Numbered from the stretch's first letter, positions 50,789 to 63,217 are shown. The stretch: 64,000 bases of DNA from Paenalcaligenes niemegkensis (GCF_022230885.1 NZ_JAKGCT010000004.1:930001-994000), one strand, 5' to 3'. Made by a program: numbers and translations. Notes: a model not told the origin generated them from the sequence alone.

Positions 50789-52049
50789 TGCATTTCCTCC
50801 AGACGCTTCGGAGCGTACGTTTCCCATGAGTTGCATCCCGGGCATTGCCAATAATAGTGCTGGGCCTCAAAACCACAAACATGGCACGAGTAACGATCTA
50901 GCCGCTGCGTATGCTTATGCACCAGACGGCGCAACAAGCCCAGATCAGCACCAGCCACCACCTCTGCAGCTGCAGAGGCCGGCAAGGCTTCGATAGGCGC
51001 ACCCGTAAGGGGCGCTGCAGCCAAGTTGTCGGCAAAGGTTAATTCCACTTCGAGCATGCGGTCCAGACCCAGCAGCAGCGGCTGCATACGTAACGCCGTG
51101 CGAGCAAAAGCCCACGCTCGTACATGCCCCTGCTGCTCCCGTAATTCGCGAAAAACCACATTGAATATATCAATAGAAGGAAGTGCTTCATAATGCGCTT
51201 TTAAAAGACCCAGCCCCTGTGCAGGTTGGTCCAGTTGCCTGTAGCAAGCCATAAGATCGGCAGCTATTAGCCCTGTATATTCAGGAGCAACGCGCATGAC
51301 GGACGCCAAAAAGTCTCGCTGCCCAGGGAAATCGCCTTTTAGCTGCGACAGTTTCGCCCTAAGAATGGCGATTCTTGCTCTGGATGCGGCACTGCCGTTT
51401 TTTCGCCCAATGCCTCTGCTGCAAGATCAGCTTCTTTCAGAGCCTCTTCTGCTTTAGGCAGATCTGGCTGACGCTGCTCGAGCGCGCTTTGTGCCTGCTC
51501 ACACTGATAGTGAACCAGTTGCGGCACAGGCTCATCGACAAAGGCACGCAGGCGCCGCACTGCCTCAATGGCTTGAGGCCAATCATGCTCAGACTCGTAG
51601 ATACGTATCAATGAGCGCATTGCGTCAACAGCAAAGCGAGTGTCTACAACAGCCTCAAAAGCCTGTTCGGCTCGGTCTAGCAGACCCGCCTTCAAAAAAT
51701 CCTGCGCTAACTCATGCTGTGCCGTTTCACGATCTTGAGCTGGTAGATCTGCCCTGGCTAACAAGCTTTGATGTACCCTGATTGCCCTTTCAATTTCGCC
51801 GCGACGCCGAAACAAGCTGCCCAAGGCAAAATGCAGTTCGGTCGTTTCGGAGTCGAGCTTTGCAACCTCTACAAAAGCATCAATTGCGCGATCAGGCTGC
51901 TCATTAAGCAGAAAGTTCAGCCCCTTAAAGTAGGAGTCAGGCAAATTGCGTGACTCGGACAAAATCTGCTTAAAGTCGAATCGAGCAGCTAACCACCCCA
52001 GACCAAACAACACTGGAAGGACGATCAGCCACCATGGTTCAAAATCCAC
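50785..52049 (-). pseudogene. lapB: LapB (YciM) lipopolysaccharide assembly regulator (one frameshift)
   Basis: About 421 residues: N-terminal membrane helix (W-W-L-I-V-L-P-V-L-F-G-L-G-W), a chain of TPR repeats (A-L-G-S-L-F-R-R-R-G-E-I), and a C-terminal rubredoxin-like zinc part with C-H-V-C-G and C-P-G-C-N-S-W. It guides FtsH to degrade LpxC and so sets LPS level. Frame is lost in the T6 run at 51398-51403 (plus strand); one more base gives G-E-K-N-G-S-A-A-S-R-A-R. It lies between lapA and the heptose genes. Confidence 0.93.
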
Positions 52050-52068
52050 GCTTCATACTCCGTAAAAC

Positions 52069-52392
52069 CTATAAGGGCGCCAAGGGGGCGACAGTTTCTG
52101 GCGCTACTGTATCTGTGTGCGATAGAGGGTGGCGTATGGACTCTTCCAGCCGTGCCACATCACGTCGAAGCCTGGCTATTTCGCGACGTTTACGCATTAG
52201 TACGCCCACCATCAATAACAGGCCAAACACCAAACCCAGTATTAGTGCGCTTAACATTACTACGACTAAAGGAACATTCGCGACGCCATAGTCAGCGAAA
52301 AAATTGACATTGACTGGCTCTGTATTCTTCAGTGCGAATAAAAGCACCAGCACAAAGACCAGTAAACGCAGCACCCATACGAGATAGCGCAT
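52069..52392 (-). CDS. lapA: LapA-domain membrane protein
   Basis: 107 residues from ATG 52392 (GGAG 9 bases upstream). Two membrane helices (V-L-R-L-L-V-F-V-L-V-L-L and V-V-V-M-L-S-A-L-I-L-G-L-V-F-G-L), the K-N-T-E-P-V-N-V-N-F-F pattern between them, and a basic coiled tail: the DUF1049/LapA layout. Works with LapB in LPS assembly. 19 bases before lapB. Confidence 0.93.
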   Translation of the reverse strand: MRYLVWVLRLLVFVLVLLFALKNTEPVNVNFFADYGVANVPLVVVMLSALILGLVFGLLLMVGVLMRKRREIARLRRDVARLEESIRHPLSHTDTVAPETVAPLAPL

Positions 52393-52582
52393 ATTTAACT
52401 CCAACAGATTTGAGGATGGTCCAATTGTAATTTGAATCTACTTTCACGCCCACATGGAAAAGTTCTCGTGCCTATGCAGCTCGTTTTCATCATGAACTGC
52501 CGGTAAACCACAAAGCTGATTTTTTATGCAGGCAATCCCATAGAATACTTGAGGATTCGTCATAACGCTGACACACAAAAAA

Positions 52583-52615
52583 ATAAACCCTGCCGTCTGA
52601 AACAACAGGGTTTAT
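52583..52615 (-). terminator. Terminator after ihfB
   Basis: Stem ATAAACCCTG / CAGGGTTTAT with a 13-base loop; on the minus strand it is followed by a T-rich tract. It lies about 75 bases after the ihfB stop. The rest of the 300-base space to lapA (52393-52691) shows no gene and should hold a lapA promoter. Confidence 0.9.
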
Positions 52616-52691
52616 CAACTTCTTTGCTTGCCTTAACTGAGGCTTTGCATTGCTTTACAGCTGTGTAAACAAAAGCTTTTGTTTACGGCCA

Positions 52692-53015
52692 TTAGGCACC
52701 CGACGGTACACTGTCGGTCTTTTGTTCATCAAGATATGCTGCATCAACACGCTCGCGTAACTCTTTACCGGCTTTAAAATGCGGCACCTGCTTGGCAGGA
52801 ACCAGCACTTTTTCGCCGGAACGAGGATTACGACCAATGCGTGGAGAACGCGTCGACAACGAAAAACTACCGAAGCCACGAATTTCAATCCGCTGCCCAC
52901 TGGCAAGGGATTGGGTCATGGCATCAAGCATAGTTTTTACTGCGAAATCCATGTCGCGCAAGGCCAGCTGCGGATAGCGGCTGGCCAGTAGCGCAATAAG
53001 CTCTGACTTGGTCAC
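52692..53015 (-). CDS. ihfB: Integration host factor subunit beta
   Basis: 107 residues. HU/IHF fold with the DNA-intercalating arm [10 protein letters not shown] and G-F-G-S-F-S-L. The start [10 protein letters not shown] is typical. It follows rpsA by 5 bases, the same order as in E. coli. Confidence 0.96.
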   Translation of the reverse strand: MTKSELIALLASRYPQLALRDMDFAVKTMLDAMTQSLASGQRIEIRGFGSFSLSTRSPRIGRNPRSGEKVLVPAKQVPHFKAGKELRERVDAAYLDEQKTDSVPSGA

Positions 53016-53020
53016 GCTAA

Positions 53021-54739
53021 TTAACCGTCGTCACGCTGCTGCTGATCTAGCTTAGCACGCAGCAATGCACCCAGGTTAGTTGTGCCTGACGAAGCACTGG
53101 CTTCGGAAATACGCTGGATCGAAGTAGCTGTTTCAGCGTTATCACGGGCTTTGACTGAAAGCTGGATTGAACGTGTCTTACGATCAACGTTAACAATCAT
53201 TGTTTCAAGCTCGTCACCTTCGTTGAGCACTGTAGTCGCATCTTCTACACGCCCTGCCGAGATTTCGGAGGCACGCAGGTAACCTTCAACATCAACGGAC
53301 AAGGTAACTACGGCACCCTTGGCCTCAACTGATTTAACGGTACCTGTAACAACTGCGCCTTTATCGTGCGTGGCTACGAAGTTGTTGAAAGGATCGCCTT
53401 CAAGCTGCTTGATACCCAACGAGATACGCTCTTTGTCAGTATCGATACCCAAGACTACGGCGTCAACTTCGTCGCCTTTCTTGAAGTTACGTACTGCTTC
53501 TTCGCCAGTGTCTGTCCAGGAAAGATCGGACAAGTGCACGAGACCGTCGATACCACCGTCCAGACCCACGAATACACCGAAGTCTGTGATAGATTTGATG
53601 GCGCCGCGAACTTTATCACCACGCTTGAAGTTAATCGCGAACTCTTCCCATGGATTGGCACGGCATTGCTTCATGCCCAGCGAGATACGACGACGATCTT
53701 CGTCGATATCCAGAACCATGACTTCAACTTCGTCGCCCAAAGTAACAACTTTGCGTGGATCAACGTTTTTGTTGGTCCAATCCATTTCGGAAACGTGTAC
53801 CAGACCTTCGATACCGTCTTCAACTTCAACGAATGCACCGTAGTCGGTAAGGTTTGTTACTTTACCGAACAAACGAGTTGTTTGTGGGTAGCGACGTGAC
53901 AGACCGATCCATGGATCTTCGCCCAGCTGCTTAACACCCAGGGAAACGCGGCTGCGCTCTTGGTCGAACTTAAGAACCTTAGCTTCGATCTCTTCACCCA
54001 CCTGCAATACTTCGGAAGGGTGACGCACACGACGCCAGGCCATGTCAGTGATGTGAAGCAGACCGTCGATACCGCCCAGGTCAACAAACGCACCGTAATC
54101 AGTAATGTTTTTAACAATACCTTTGATGACGATACCTTCAGTCAGGGTTTCGAGCAGTTTCTGACGCTCTTCGCCCATGCTCGCTTCGAGCACAGCACGA
54201 CGAGACAACACAACGTTATTGCGCTTGCGGTCGAGCTTGATAACCTTGAATTCGAAGGTTTTGCCTTCGTAAGGTGTAGTGTCTTTAACTGGACGCAGGT
54301 CGACCAGGGAACCCGGCAAGAATGCACGGATACCGTTAGTCATGACAGTCATGCCGCCTTTGACCTTGCCCGTGACTGTACCGTTAACCAGCTCGCCTGA
54401 CTCGAGCGCTTGCTCAAGAGCCAGCCATGCCGACAGACGTTTAGCACGGTCGCGAGACAAGATAGTGTCACCGTAACCGTTTTCGAAAGAATCAATAGCG
54501 ACTGAGACAAAATCACCGGGTTCTACTTCGAGTTCGCCTTGATCATTCAAGAACTCTTCGAGCGGAATGAGTGACTCAGACTTGAGACCTGCGTTAACCA
54601 GCACGTAGTTGTGGTCAATGCGCAGAACTTCGGCAGAAATAACTTCGCCGGCTTTCAAGTCTTGATTCTTGACGCTTTCTTCAAATAAATCGGCAAAGCT
54701 TTCGCCGCCTAGAATATCGGTAGTAGGGATGGAGGACAT
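53021..54739 (-). CDS. rpsA: 30S ribosomal protein S1
   Basis: 572 residues, six S1 OB-fold repeats; the later repeats show [26 protein letters not shown] and similar. It binds mRNA leaders and is essential for starting translation of most messages. The ATG at 54739 has no good Shine-Dalgarno within normal distance; two hairpins precede it, as expected for S1 autoregulation. Confidence 0.97.
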   Translation of the reverse strand: MSSIPTTDILGGESFADLFEESVKNQDLKAGEVISAEVLRIDHNYVLVNAGLKSESLIPLEEFLNDQGELEVEPGDFVSVAIDSFENGYGDTILSRDRAKRLSAWLALEQALESGELVNGTVTGKVKGGMTVMTNGIRAFLPGSLVDLRPVKDTTPYEGKTFEFKVIKLDRKRNNVVLSRRAVLEASMGEERQKLLETLTEGIVIKGIVKNITDYGAFVDLGGIDGLLHITDMAWRRVRHPSEVLQVGEEIEAKVLKFDQERSRVSLGVKQLGEDPWIGLSRRYPQTTRLFGKVTNLTDYGAFVEVEDGIEGLVHVSEMDWTNKNVDPRKVVTLGDEVEVMVLDIDEDRRRISLGMKQCRANPWEEFAINFKRGDKVRGAIKSITDFGVFVGLDGGIDGLVHLSDLSWTDTGEEAVRNFKKGDEVDAVVLGIDTDKERISLGIKQLEGDPFNNFVATHDKGAVVTGTVKSVEAKGAVVTLSVDVEGYLRASEISAGRVEDATTVLNEGDELETMIVNVDRKTRSIQLSVKARDNAETATSIQRISEASASSGTTNLGALLRAKLDQQQRDDG

Positions 54740-54756
54740 TAAATATAAAATCCATC

Positions 54757-54798
54757 AGCCATTGCTGGCTACTGAACACACCAGAATAAATTCCGGTG
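54757..54798 (-). promoter_or_regulatory. Leader hairpins of rpsA
   Basis: On the minus strand two hairpins precede the rpsA start: CACC-x-GAAT / ATTC-x-GGTG (54779-54798) and AGCCA-GCAA-TGGCT with a GNRA-type GCAA loop (54757-54770). The second ends 17 bases before the ATG. E. coli rpsA has a similar folded leader with a poor Shine-Dalgarno that S1 itself represses. Confidence 0.55.
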
Positions 54799-54867
54799 GA
54801 GTGAGAAGAACCTTATTAACTTGGCCATAACAATAAATACAACATTGCCAAGTCATAAGAACCATGG

Positions 54868-55542
54868 TTAATTAATTTTTTCGGACCAATGCAATAACAC
54901 TTTGCCAACAGTCTCTTCTATAGTTAAGTTAGAAGAATCAATCACATATGCATCATCAGCAGCAACTAAAGGGGCACTAGCCCGGCTACTATCCCTAAGG
55001 TCTCGTGCTTGCATGTCCTCTAAAAGACTCGTTAGATTAGCAGAAATCCCCTTTGCCTTCAACTGCTTAGCACGTCTTTCCGCCCGTGATTGCACATCTG
55101 CAACAAGAAAGATCTTTAAATTGGCGTCTGGGAATACGATCGTTCCCATGTCCCGGCCATCGGCGACAAGACCTGGTTCGACCTGAAAGTCGCGCTGCCG
55201 CTGCAATAGCGCCAAGCGCAACTGAGGATAGGCTGCAATTTTCGAAGCCGTATTCCCTACATGCTCGGCTCGAATATCCTGACTGACATCAGCCTGTGAC
55301 AAGAACACTTTATCCGCCTTAAAGCTCACATCAAGTTGCGACGCTACCAAAGCCACAGCCTCTTCATCATTCAGGCTTGTCTGGATATTCAGGCATGCCA
55401 GAGCCGTCAGGCGATACAAGGCCCCACTATCAAGGACATGCCAGCCCAGGTGCTCTGCCACACGTTGGGCCACAGTTCCTTTGCCAGATGCCGTAGGTCC
55501 GTCGATAGTGATTACGGGAACATGAAAGGGAGCTTGTGTCAT
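54868..55542 (-). CDS. cmk: Cytidylate kinase
   Basis: 224 residues. P-loop G-P-T-A-S-G-K-G-T, then D-S-G-A-L-Y-R and [11 protein letters not shown]. Phosphorylates CMP and dCMP. Start overlaps the aroA stop by one base (TAATG). Confidence 0.96.
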   Translation of the reverse strand: MTQAPFHVPVITIDGPTASGKGTVAQRVAEHLGWHVLDSGALYRLTALACLNIQTSLNDEEAVALVASQLDVSFKADKVFLSQADVSQDIRAEHVGNTASKIAAYPQLRLALLQRQRDFQVEPGLVADGRDMGTIVFPDANLKIFLVADVQSRAERRAKQLKAKGISANLTSLLEDMQARDLRDSSRASAPLVAADDAYVIDSSNLTIEETVGKVLLHWSEKIN

Positions 55543-56857
55543 TATTGAACCAATTCGTTAAATACGGTGAAGTATGTGGGAAACGTTTTACTGACGCAGC
55601 CCGGGTCAAGAATTTCAACAGCCAGAGGACCAAATGCCGCCAATGAAAAACACATGGCGATGCGGTGGTCGTCATAAGTCTCGATACTGGCTTTTCGCCA
55701 GCCGGAGTCTTCAATTGGCCAGACACGCAACCAATCCGGGCCAGACTCAACACGTGCTCCGAGCTTCTCCAACTCTGTGTGCATGGCATGAATTCGATCA
55801 GTTTCCTTGACGCGCCACGACGCTATATTGCGCAAGGTGCATGGGCCGTCGGCAAACATCGCCAGGGCTGCCGCTGTCATGGCAGCATCAGGAATCAAGT
55901 TAAAGTCCAGATCGAAAGCTTTTAAGCTTTCACCTTTACTCACATTGACGCCCGAAACCAGCATACTGTATGGACTGAACTCTACGGTGGCACCCATTGC
56001 CTGCACCACTTCCGCAAATTTCACATCACCCTGGACTGACGCTGAGCCTACCCCTTCTATGGTGAGCGGGCCTTCCCCTATAGCACCCAAGGCCAAGAAG
56101 TAGGATGCTGAGGACGCATCGCCTTCTACGTGGTACTGACCTGGGGATACGTACGACGCATGACTGGGAATCTCAAAACTCGTCCAGTCGTGGTTCTCTA
56201 CATTAACGCCAAAATGACGCATCATATCGAGCGTAATGGCAATATAAGGCCGGGATATTAATATCCCCTCTACTTCTATACGGAGCCTGGCCCCGTGCTC
56301 AGCAGTCCACAGCGGAGCGGCCATAAGCAAAGCCGTTAAATACTGGCTGGACACCGAACCCTTGACGCGAATCGTCGAACACGAATGCAACGTGGGTTCG
56401 GCAATGGCCAGAGGCGGATAGCCCTGCTCCCCCAGGTAGCTAACGGAAGCTCCTGCGCTACGCACAGCATCAACCAGATCACCGATGGGACGCTCGTGCA
56501 TTCGCGGTATGCCGCGCAGGATGAACTCGCCACCCATGAAGGCCAGCGTCGCGGTTAAGGATCGGAATGCGGTGCCCGCATTCGCCAAAAAAGATCAGCC
56601 TTACGATTCTTGAAAGGTGTACCGCCTTCGATGCATACCGAATCATCAACACGCTCAACCCCTACGCCCATTTTATCAAGGGCGTCCAGCATAACGCGTG
56701 TATCGTCGGATTCGAGCAAACCGGTCAATGTCGTCTTGCCATGGGCGAGCGCCGCCAATAACAAGGCTCGATTAGAAATACTTTTAGAACCTGGCAGCAC
56801 TACACGACCTCTCGCGCGGCACACAGGCAATAACTCAATACTTGAAACCGTTGTCAT
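55542..56857 (-). pseudogene. aroA: 5-enolpyruvylshikimate-3-phosphate synthase (one frameshift)
   Basis: Sixth step of the shikimate pathway. About 438 residues from ATG 56857 (M-T-T-V-S-S-I-E-L), overlapping the tyrA stop as ATGA. Motifs [10 protein letters not shown] and (after correction) [12 protein letters not shown], which is the class I pattern, plus R-V-K-E-T-D-R-I. Frame is lost in the A6 run at 56587-56592 (plus strand); one more base links D-L-F to L-A-N-A-G-T. Confidence 0.95.
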
Positions 56858-57759
56858 ACCAAACCACTCCTGCTTGCCCATAGACGGCGCGCCAATGCAG
56901 CACGCTCCAGAAAATTCTCAAGAGCAGGTCCGTCAGCCTGCTGCAATGCACTCTCTGCCTGTTCAAATGCCGCACGAACCTCACGCAGCTCGTGGAGCAC
57001 AGCCTCTCGATTACTTAGAAAGATGTCCCGCCAGACTTCGGGTGAACCCGCCGCAATACGTGTAAAGTCTCTGAAACCGCTGCCCGCTACCGCCAGACGT
57101 AAATCGGAATCAACAGCGGTGGATACTTGCCACATAAACACAGAGGATAAAAAATGCGGCACGTGGCTGACCGAAGCCAGCACAGTGTCATGTACCTCTG
57201 GCGTCATAACGAGAACTCTGGCGCCACAGGCCTTCCACATCTCTACCACAACATCTTTGGCGAGGCTTTCATTTTCATCCAGCGGGGTCAGCACTACGGT
57301 GCGGCCTTCATACAGCGCTGCATGAGCCGCCGCTGGCCCCGTGGACTCGGACCCCGCAATAGGATGGCCAGGAATGAATCGGCTGACCGCAGCACCCAAC
57401 ACCTTGCGAGCCACCTCAACCACGTCGGCTTTGGTGCTACCTGCATCCGTGAGTATCGTATGCGGCTGTAAAAAGGGCAGCATTTTTTGCAATACCGCCT
57501 GGGTTGCGCCCACAGGTGTTGCCAAAAGCACGACATCGGCGCGTTGCGCTGCCTGCTCTGCCGTTACCACCTCGTCGATGAGCCCCTTTGCTAAGGCCAC
57601 ATCCAAACTGGCCGGATTACGCCCTACCCCCAGAACACGCCCTACCGCACCTCGCTGACGCAAGGCGGCAGCAACCGAGCCGCCAATTAAGCCTGGTCCA
57701 ACGATGGCAAGTGTTGAAATCACTTGGCTAGCTGTTCTTTTAGCATCATTTTGAAGCAT
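56854..57759 (-). CDS. tyrA: Prephenate dehydrogenase
   Basis: 301 residues. NAD-binding G-P-G-L-I-G-G-S near the N-terminus and the catalytic region [10 protein letters not shown], followed by a helical dimer domain. Makes hydroxyphenylpyruvate for tyrosine. Monofunctional: no chorismate mutase domain. About 120 bases after the pheA stop. Confidence 0.93.
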   Translation of the reverse strand: MLQNDAKRTASQVISTLAIVGPGLIGGSVAAALRQRGAVGRVLGVGRNPASLDVALAKGLIDEVVTAEQAAQRADVVLLATPVGATQAVLQKMLPFLQPHTILTDAGSTKADVVEVARKVLGAAVSRFIPGHPIAGSESTGPAAAHAALYEGRTVVLTPLDENESLAKDVVVEMWKACGARVLVMTPEVHDTVLASVSHVPHFLSSVFMWQVSTAVDSDLRLAVAGSGFRDFTRIAAGSPEVWRDIFLSNREAVLHELREVRAAFEQAESALQQADGPALENFLERAALARRLWASRSGLV

Positions 57760-57879
57760 GACAAATCCACGTATTATTCGGGGTAGTTACTGTCGGTCAA
57801 ACCAGCAGCGCCTGTCCGCAAAGCAGATGCCTTGCCATGAGCACGGCCCCTGCAGGCCCGGCACATACATAGGTATCTA

Positions 57880-58965
57880 CTATTGAGCCGGATAAGACCC
57901 TAATATTTTGAAGAACGCCACGCCTTGCTTCAACTCGGACAGAGCCTGCTTTAACGCTGGCTCATTCTGATGCCCTAATAAATCCACATAAAAATAATAT
58001 TCCCACTGCCCTGTACGAGCGGGCCGGGACTCGAGGCGTGTCATGGAGACTCCATGCGTGGCAAGCGGAGCCAACATCTCGTAGACTGCACCCGAACGGT
58101 TTGGTACCGCTAAAATGATGCTGGTTTTGTCTTGTCCGCTAGGCAGCGTTTCAATCGCCCCTATCGCTAAAAATCGCGTGCGATTATGCGGATCATCTTG
58201 GATGCCTGTTTGAACCACCGATAAAGACCACGCGGTCGCCGCAGAAATACTGGCGATAGCCGCAATAGAAGGATCTAACGACGCTAAACGAGCTGCTTCA
58301 GAATTACTGGCGGCTGGCTCACGAGACAGTTCCGGATGATTGCGCATCAACCAGGACTGACACTGGGCAAGTGCCTGCGGATGAGCCAACACACGCTTCA
58401 CACCCTCCAGGGTTCCACTGCTCGACAGCAAATTATGATGAATATTCAGGGAGCGCTCGCCGACCACCTTAAGTGGGGAGTTCAGCAACAGATCAAGCGT
58501 TCGGTTGACTGCACCTTCGGTAGAGTTTTCAACCGGCACAATACCCACGTCAGCTTGCCCCGCCTCGACAGCCCTGAAGACCTCATCGAAGCTTTCACAG
58601 TGCACACTGTTGATGAAGTGACCAAAGTGCTCGTAAGCCGCTTGCTCTGAAAATGAGCCTTGCGGCCCCAGGCATGCTACCCGCGGCACACTTTCAAGGC
58701 CCCGGCAGGCGGAGATTACCTGCCCCCAGACGGCCTGAACCGATGCAGGTGTAAAAGGACCATGATTCAGAGACTGCAATCGGCGCACAATCAGTGCTTC
58801 GCGCTCAGGCTTGAGGATGGCATCGTCAGCATCGTAATCTTGCTTGATAATGCCAATCTCTAGTGCCGCCTGAGCCCTTTTATTAAGTAAAGCGAGAATT
58901 TGCTCATCGATCAGATCGATTTCAGCCCGCCACGGTGCCAAACGTTCTTGCAATGTTTCAGCCAT
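57880..58965 (-). CDS. pheA: Chorismate mutase / prephenate dehydratase (P-protein)
   Basis: 361 residues from ATG 58965, 8 bases inside the serC end. Domains: AroQ chorismate mutase (about 1-90, [12 protein letters not shown]), prephenate dehydratase ([11 protein letters not shown] ... T-R-F-L-A-I-G), and ACT domain with the phenylalanine-binding E-S-R-P feature (T-R-L-E-S-R-P-A). Feedback control by phenylalanine is likely. Confidence 0.96.
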   Translation of the reverse strand: MAETLQERLAPWRAEIDLIDEQILALLNKRAQAALEIGIIKQDYDADDAILKPEREALIVRRLQSLNHGPFTPASVQAVWGQVISACRGLESVPRVACLGPQGSFSEQAAYEHFGHFINSVHCESFDEVFRAVEAGQADVGIVPVENSTEGAVNRTLDLLLNSPLKVVGERSLNIHHNLLSSSGTLEGVKRVLAHPQALAQCQSWLMRNHPELSREPAASNSEAARLASLDPSIAAIASISAATAWSLSVVQTGIQDDPHNRTRFLAIGAIETLPSGQDKTSIILAVPNRSGAVYEMLAPLATHGVSMTRLESRPARTGQWEYYFYVDLLGHQNEPALKQALSELKQGVAFFKILGSYPAQ

Positions 58966-60066
58966 GACGACGCTCAAAATCCTTTAAGAAATCAACCAAA
59001 GCCACCACGCCTTCAAGCGGCATTGCGTTATAGATAGACGCCCGCATTCCGCCTACACTTTTATGTCCCTTCAGCTGCAACAGCCCCGCCTTTTCTGCCT
59101 GCTCAATAAAGCTTGCTTCAAGTGACGCGTCAATTAGCTGGAACGGCACATTCATACGTGACCGCGACCGGTGCTCGACCTTATTTACATAAAAGTCTGA
59201 CTCATCCAGATAGCCGTAAAGCAATTGAGCCTTTTCAATATTCCGCTTCTCGATTTCAGCCACACCACCCTTTTCTTTCAGCCATTTATAGACCAGGCCA
59301 GAAATATAAATAGCGTAGGTAGGAGGAGTATTGAACATCGACTGATTAGCCGCCACCTGCTCGTAATTAAAGACGCCCGGGCAGTCGCTATCGGCGAATC
59401 CAAGCAGATCTTTACGCACAATGACCAGAGTAAGGCCTGCAGGGCCCGCATTTTTTGTGCGCCCGCATACATCATATCGACTTTGCTAAAGTCTGTAGGA
59501 CGCGACAAGATATTCGACGAAGCGTCCACAACAAGAGGCACATTAAAATTAGACCAGTCGTTGAACTCCACGCCGCTAATCGTCTCGTTACTGCATACAT
59601 GTATATATGAAGCCTCTGCCTGCAAATGCCATTCGTCTACTCCCGGAAACCAGGTATATGGCAATTGCTCATGCCCATCAATATGGGTTGAGGTCGCAGA
59701 GGTGGCTGCGATGTTGACCGCTCCGTATCGACCAGCTTCTTTCTGAGATTTGTCTGACCAGCTACCTGATACTACGTAATCGGCTTTGCGTCCGGGTTTC
59801 AATCCCATCAAGTTCATTGGCACGATCGCATTTTGCGCTTGTGCGCCTCCTTGCATGAACAGCACCTCGAAATCGGCAGGCACTTGCAACAAGTCGCGCA
59901 AGTCGGCCTCAGCCTCGTCGCGAATTTGCATAAACTCTTTACCGCGATGGCTCATTTCCATTACGGACATGCCGCAATCATGCCAGCTCAGCAACTCAGC
60001 AGCAGCCTGCTCCAGCACTTCCAGAGGGAGTACAGAAGGGCCTGCAGAAAAATTCCACGGACGCAT
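58958..60066 (-). pseudogene. serC: Phosphoserine aminotransferase (one frameshift)
   Basis: PLP enzyme of serine (and pyridoxal) synthesis, about 370 residues. Start [14 protein letters not shown]. The PLP lysine lies in Y-A-G-A-Q-K-N-A-G-P-A-G once corrected: the frame is lost exactly there, in the T6 run at 59451-59456 (plus strand), and one more base restores the block. Then V-R-K-D-L-L-G follows. 11 bases after gyrA. Confidence 0.95.
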
Positions 60067-60077
60067 TTCTTCTAATC

Positions 60078-62894
60078 CTATTCGTTATTATCAGTATCAG
60101 CAGCTTCATCAGCATCGGTTTCGGGCTGATCAGATCCAGCGCCCGGAGCGTCGTTGTTGATCAGCTCGTCAGCATCCAGCACTGCGTCGTCGTCATCGGC
60201 ATCGACGTCGGTCTCCACCACGCGATAAACCCCGGACAATTTGCTTTCGCCGTCGACGTTAATCAGAGTTACGCCCTGTGTGGCCCGACCCATTTCACGG
60301 ATCTCTTCCACTCGGGTGCGAACCAATACGCCTGCATTAGTAATAAGCATGATCTCGTCAGAAGTATCCACCAGCACCGCACCGACCAGGTTACCGTTAC
60401 GCGCCGAACTCTGAATGGCAATCATGCCTTTAGTACCACGACCATGACGAGTGTATTCACCAATCGCGGTGCGCTTCCCATAACCATTTTCGGTTGCAGT
60501 CAGCACAGAAAGGCGACTGGCCTGCGGCATAGCAGCCTGATCAGCCACATCGGCAAGCTCTAGATCGACAACATTGTCAACGGTGCTATCAGCAGCCGCA
60601 TCAAGCACGCCTTCGGTTCCAGCCAGGGCCTCGACCTCGGCTTCGGCAACGAGCAAAGAGATAACGGTTTGACCATCATCAAGGCGCATACCGCGTACAC
60701 CTCGAGCCGTACGGCCCATGGGGCGCACGTCGCCTTCGTCAAAACGCACTGCCTTACCGGCATCAGAGAAGAGCATTACATCGTGCTTGCCATCGGTGAG
60801 CTGGGCCCCTATCAAGAAATCGTCTTCATCGAGGTCTACTGCGATAATCCCCGCTTTTCGAGGATTCGAGAAGTGAGACAACGGGGTTTTCTTGACGGTA
60901 CCGCGGGAAGTAGCCATGAACACGTACTGATCATCGCTAAACTCTTTGACTGCCAGAACCACGGTGATTTTTTCGCCCTCCAGCAGAGGGAACATATTCA
61001 CAATTGGACGTCCACGCGAATTACGCGAGCCTTGAGGCACTTCCCAAACCTTCAGCCAGTACACTCGGCCATGATCTGAGAAGCACAAAAGGAAATCATG
61101 GGTATTGGCAATAAACAGCTGATCTACCCAGTCGTCTTCGCGAGTGGTCGTAGCGACCTTTCCACGCCCGCCACGCCTCTGCGCGCGGTATTCGGACAAA
61201 GGCTGACTCTTCACATAACCCGCATGCGAAAGCGTTACCACCATATCCATGGGGGTGATGAGATCTTCAGTATCAAGCTCGGTAGCATTATGCTCGATCT
61301 CGGAACGGCGCCCATCTTTATCGCTGCGGGAAAACTCGTCTCTGACCTGCACGAGCTCTTCGCTGATGATAGCGGTTACACGTTCAGGACGGGCAAGGAT
61401 GTCGAGGAAATCGGCAATACGGGCCATGACCTCTTTGTACTCGTCAACAATCTTGTCCTGCTCAAGGCCGGTCAAGCGCTGCAAACGCATATTCAGGATT
61501 TCCTGGGCCTGAATCTCGGTCAAACGATACAGTCCGTCAGCCTGCAAGCCATAGGCTGCGGCAAGGCCATCAGGGCGGTACGCAACCCGGCCACCCGGAA
61601 TGACGCTGTCATCGGCACGCGACAGCATGTCGCGCACGAGTGAGGCATCCCAATTGCGGTCCATCAGCGCCTGACGAGCGACGGGAGGCGTCGGAGCGGC
61701 GCGAATAATGGCAATGAAGTCGTCGATATTTGCTAGTGCAACTGCCAAGCCTTCAAGCACATGTCCGCGTTCCCGTGCCTTGCGCAGCTGAAACACCGTG
61801 CGACGGGTAACCACTTCACGACGATGCAGCAAGAAATACTCGACCAGCTGCTTGAGGTTCAGCAGCCTTGGCTGGCCATCAACCAGGGCCACCATATTCA
61901 TGCCGAAGGTTTCCTGCAGCTGGGTGTTCTTGTACAGGTTATTAAGAATAACCTCTGGAACTTCACCGCGCTTAAGCTCGATGACCAGGCGCATACCGTC
62001 TTTATCGGACTCATCCCGGATATCGGAAATGCCCTCGATTTTCTTTTCATTGACCAGGTCGGCAATACGCTCTTGAAGCGATTTCTTGTTTACCTGATAG
62101 GGCAAAGCGTCAATGACAATAGACTGCCTGCCACCACGGTCAAGGTCTTCGAAGTGGGCTTTGGCCCGCATAATGACACGGCCGCGGCCGGTACGATAGC
62201 CCTCTCGAACCCCGGACATCCCGTAGATAATTCCCCCTGTGGGGAAATCCGGGGCAGGGATATATTCGATCAGGTCGTCAACTGAGCAATCAGGATGCTC
62301 AAGGCAGTAGAGGCAGCCAGCGACAACTTCAGCGAGGTTGTGAGGAGCGATATTCGTCGCCATACCCACCGCAATCCCGGAGCTGCCATTAACCAGAAGG
62401 TTAGGTAACCGGGAAGGAAGCAGCGCGGGCTCATGCTCGCTACCGTCGTAGTTAGGGACAAAATCAACGGTCTCTTGATCGATGTCGGCAAGAATCTCGT
62501 GAGCAATCTTCGCTAAACGGATCTCGGTATAGCGCATGGCAGCAGCGCTATCACCGTCAACTGAACCGAAGTTTCCCTGACCATCGACAAGCATATAGCG
62601 CATCGAGAAGTCTTGGGCGAGGCGAACAATCGTGTCATATACCGCGGAGTCGCCATGCGGGTGATACTTACCGATGACGTCCCCGACGATACGCGCAGAC
62701 TTCTTATAAGCTCGGTTCCAGTCGTTATTTAATTCGTGCATGGCAAATAGCACACGCCTATGTACGGGCTTTAAGCCGTCTCGTACGTCTGGCAGTGCGC
62801 GCCCTACGATTACGCTCATGGCGTAGTCGAGGTAGCTGCGACGCATTTCGTCTTCCAGCGATATAGGAAGAGTCTCCTTGGCAAAGGAATCCAT
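60078..62894 (-). CDS. gyrA: DNA gyrase subunit A
   Basis: 938 residues. Catalytic tyrosine Y122 (A-A-M-R-Y-T-E-I-R). The quinolone region has Ser83 and Asp87 ([11 protein letters not shown]), the wild-type residues with E. coli numbering. GyrA box Q-R-R-G-G-R-G-K is intact in the C-terminal beta-pinwheel. Compared with E. coli (875) the extra length is an acidic insertion of about 45 residues between pinwheel blades (with V-E-A-L-A-G-T-E-G, later D-N-V-V-D-L-E-L) and a strongly acidic tail with D-A-D-D-D-D-A. First gene of the long run toward hldD. Confidence 0.98.
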   Translation of the reverse strand: MDSFAKETLPISLEDEMRRSYLDYAMSVIVGRALPDVRDGLKPVHRRVLFAMHELNNDWNRAYKKSARIVGDVIGKYHPHGDSAVYDTIVRLAQDFSMRYMLVDGQGNFGSVDGDSAAAMRYTEIRLAKIAHEILADIDQETVDFVPNYDGSEHEPALLPSRLPNLLVNGSSGIAVGMATNIAPHNLAEVVAGCLYCLEHPDCSVDDLIEYIPAPDFPTGGIIYGMSGVREGYRTGRGRVIMRAKAHFEDLDRGGRQSIVIDALPYQVNKKSLQERIADLVNEKKIEGISDIRDESDKDGMRLVIELKRGEVPEVILNNLYKNTQLQETFGMNMVALVDGQPRLLNLKQLVEYFLLHRREVVTRRTVFQLRKARERGHVLEGLAVALANIDDFIAIIRAAPTPPVARQALMDRNWDASLVRDMLSRADDSVIPGGRVAYRPDGLAAAYGLQADGLYRLTEIQAQEILNMRLQRLTGLEQDKIVDEYKEVMARIADFLDILARPERVTAIISEELVQVRDEFSRSDKDGRRSEIEHNATELDTEDLITPMDMVVTLSHAGYVKSQPLSEYRAQRRGGRGKVATTTREDDWVDQLFIANTHDFLLCFSDHGRVYWLKVWEVPQGSRNSRGRPIVNMFPLLEGEKITVVLAVKEFSDDQYVFMATSRGTVKKTPLSHFSNPRKAGIIAVDLDEDDFLIGAQLTDGKHDVMLFSDAGKAVRFDEGDVRPMGRTARGVRGMRLDDGQTVISLLVAEAEVEALAGTEGVLDAAADSTVDNVVDLELADVADQAAMPQASRLSVLTATENGYGKRTAIGEYTRHGRGTKGMIAIQSSARNGNLVGAVLVDTSDEIMLITNAGVLVRTRVEEIREMGRATQGVTLINVDGESKLSGVYRVVETDVDADDDDAVLDADELINNDAPGAGSDQPETDADEAADTDNNE

Positions 62895-63217
62895 ATGAAA
62901 TGTCTTTATAGATATAAGTTAAGCAAGAAGCGGGCCATTCTCGGGCGAATAAGAAATTCTAGCACTTACTGTGCCGATCTAAGAGATTGACCTTCGAAAA
63001 GAGCCATAGAGAGACCCTACAATCAGCAAATGCTCCAAAAAGAAGAATACGCTGAGCAGTTATTATCCACCATGCCGTACTTGTTGCCTAAAACCAACAA
63101 TAAAGGCATGTATCGGGCCTAATTCGACGTATCTGGCGCTTAACTCTTATTCTCGCTTAACGAACCCATCATAAATGTCTTAAGATTCGGGCTAACACGC
63201 ATGAAACCCAGCGCAAT
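62895..63217. other. Intergenic region between gyrA and ompA
   Basis: About 320 bases without a supported gene; it should hold the gyrA promoter. A 30-codon open frame from 63030 has no ribosome-binding site and I do not call it. No hairpin or repeat stood out in this part. Confidence 0.5.

Noticed and set aside
52592-52601. GCCGTCTGAA, identical to the Neisseria DNA uptake core
   Set aside because: I noticed only this one copy, in the loop of the ihfB terminator. About 0.1 copies of a given 10-mer are expected by chance in a window of this size, and the genome is not Neisseriaceae.
63030-63122. 30-residue open frame upstream of ompA
   Set aside because: No ribosome-binding site, no recognisable features, and length expected by chance.
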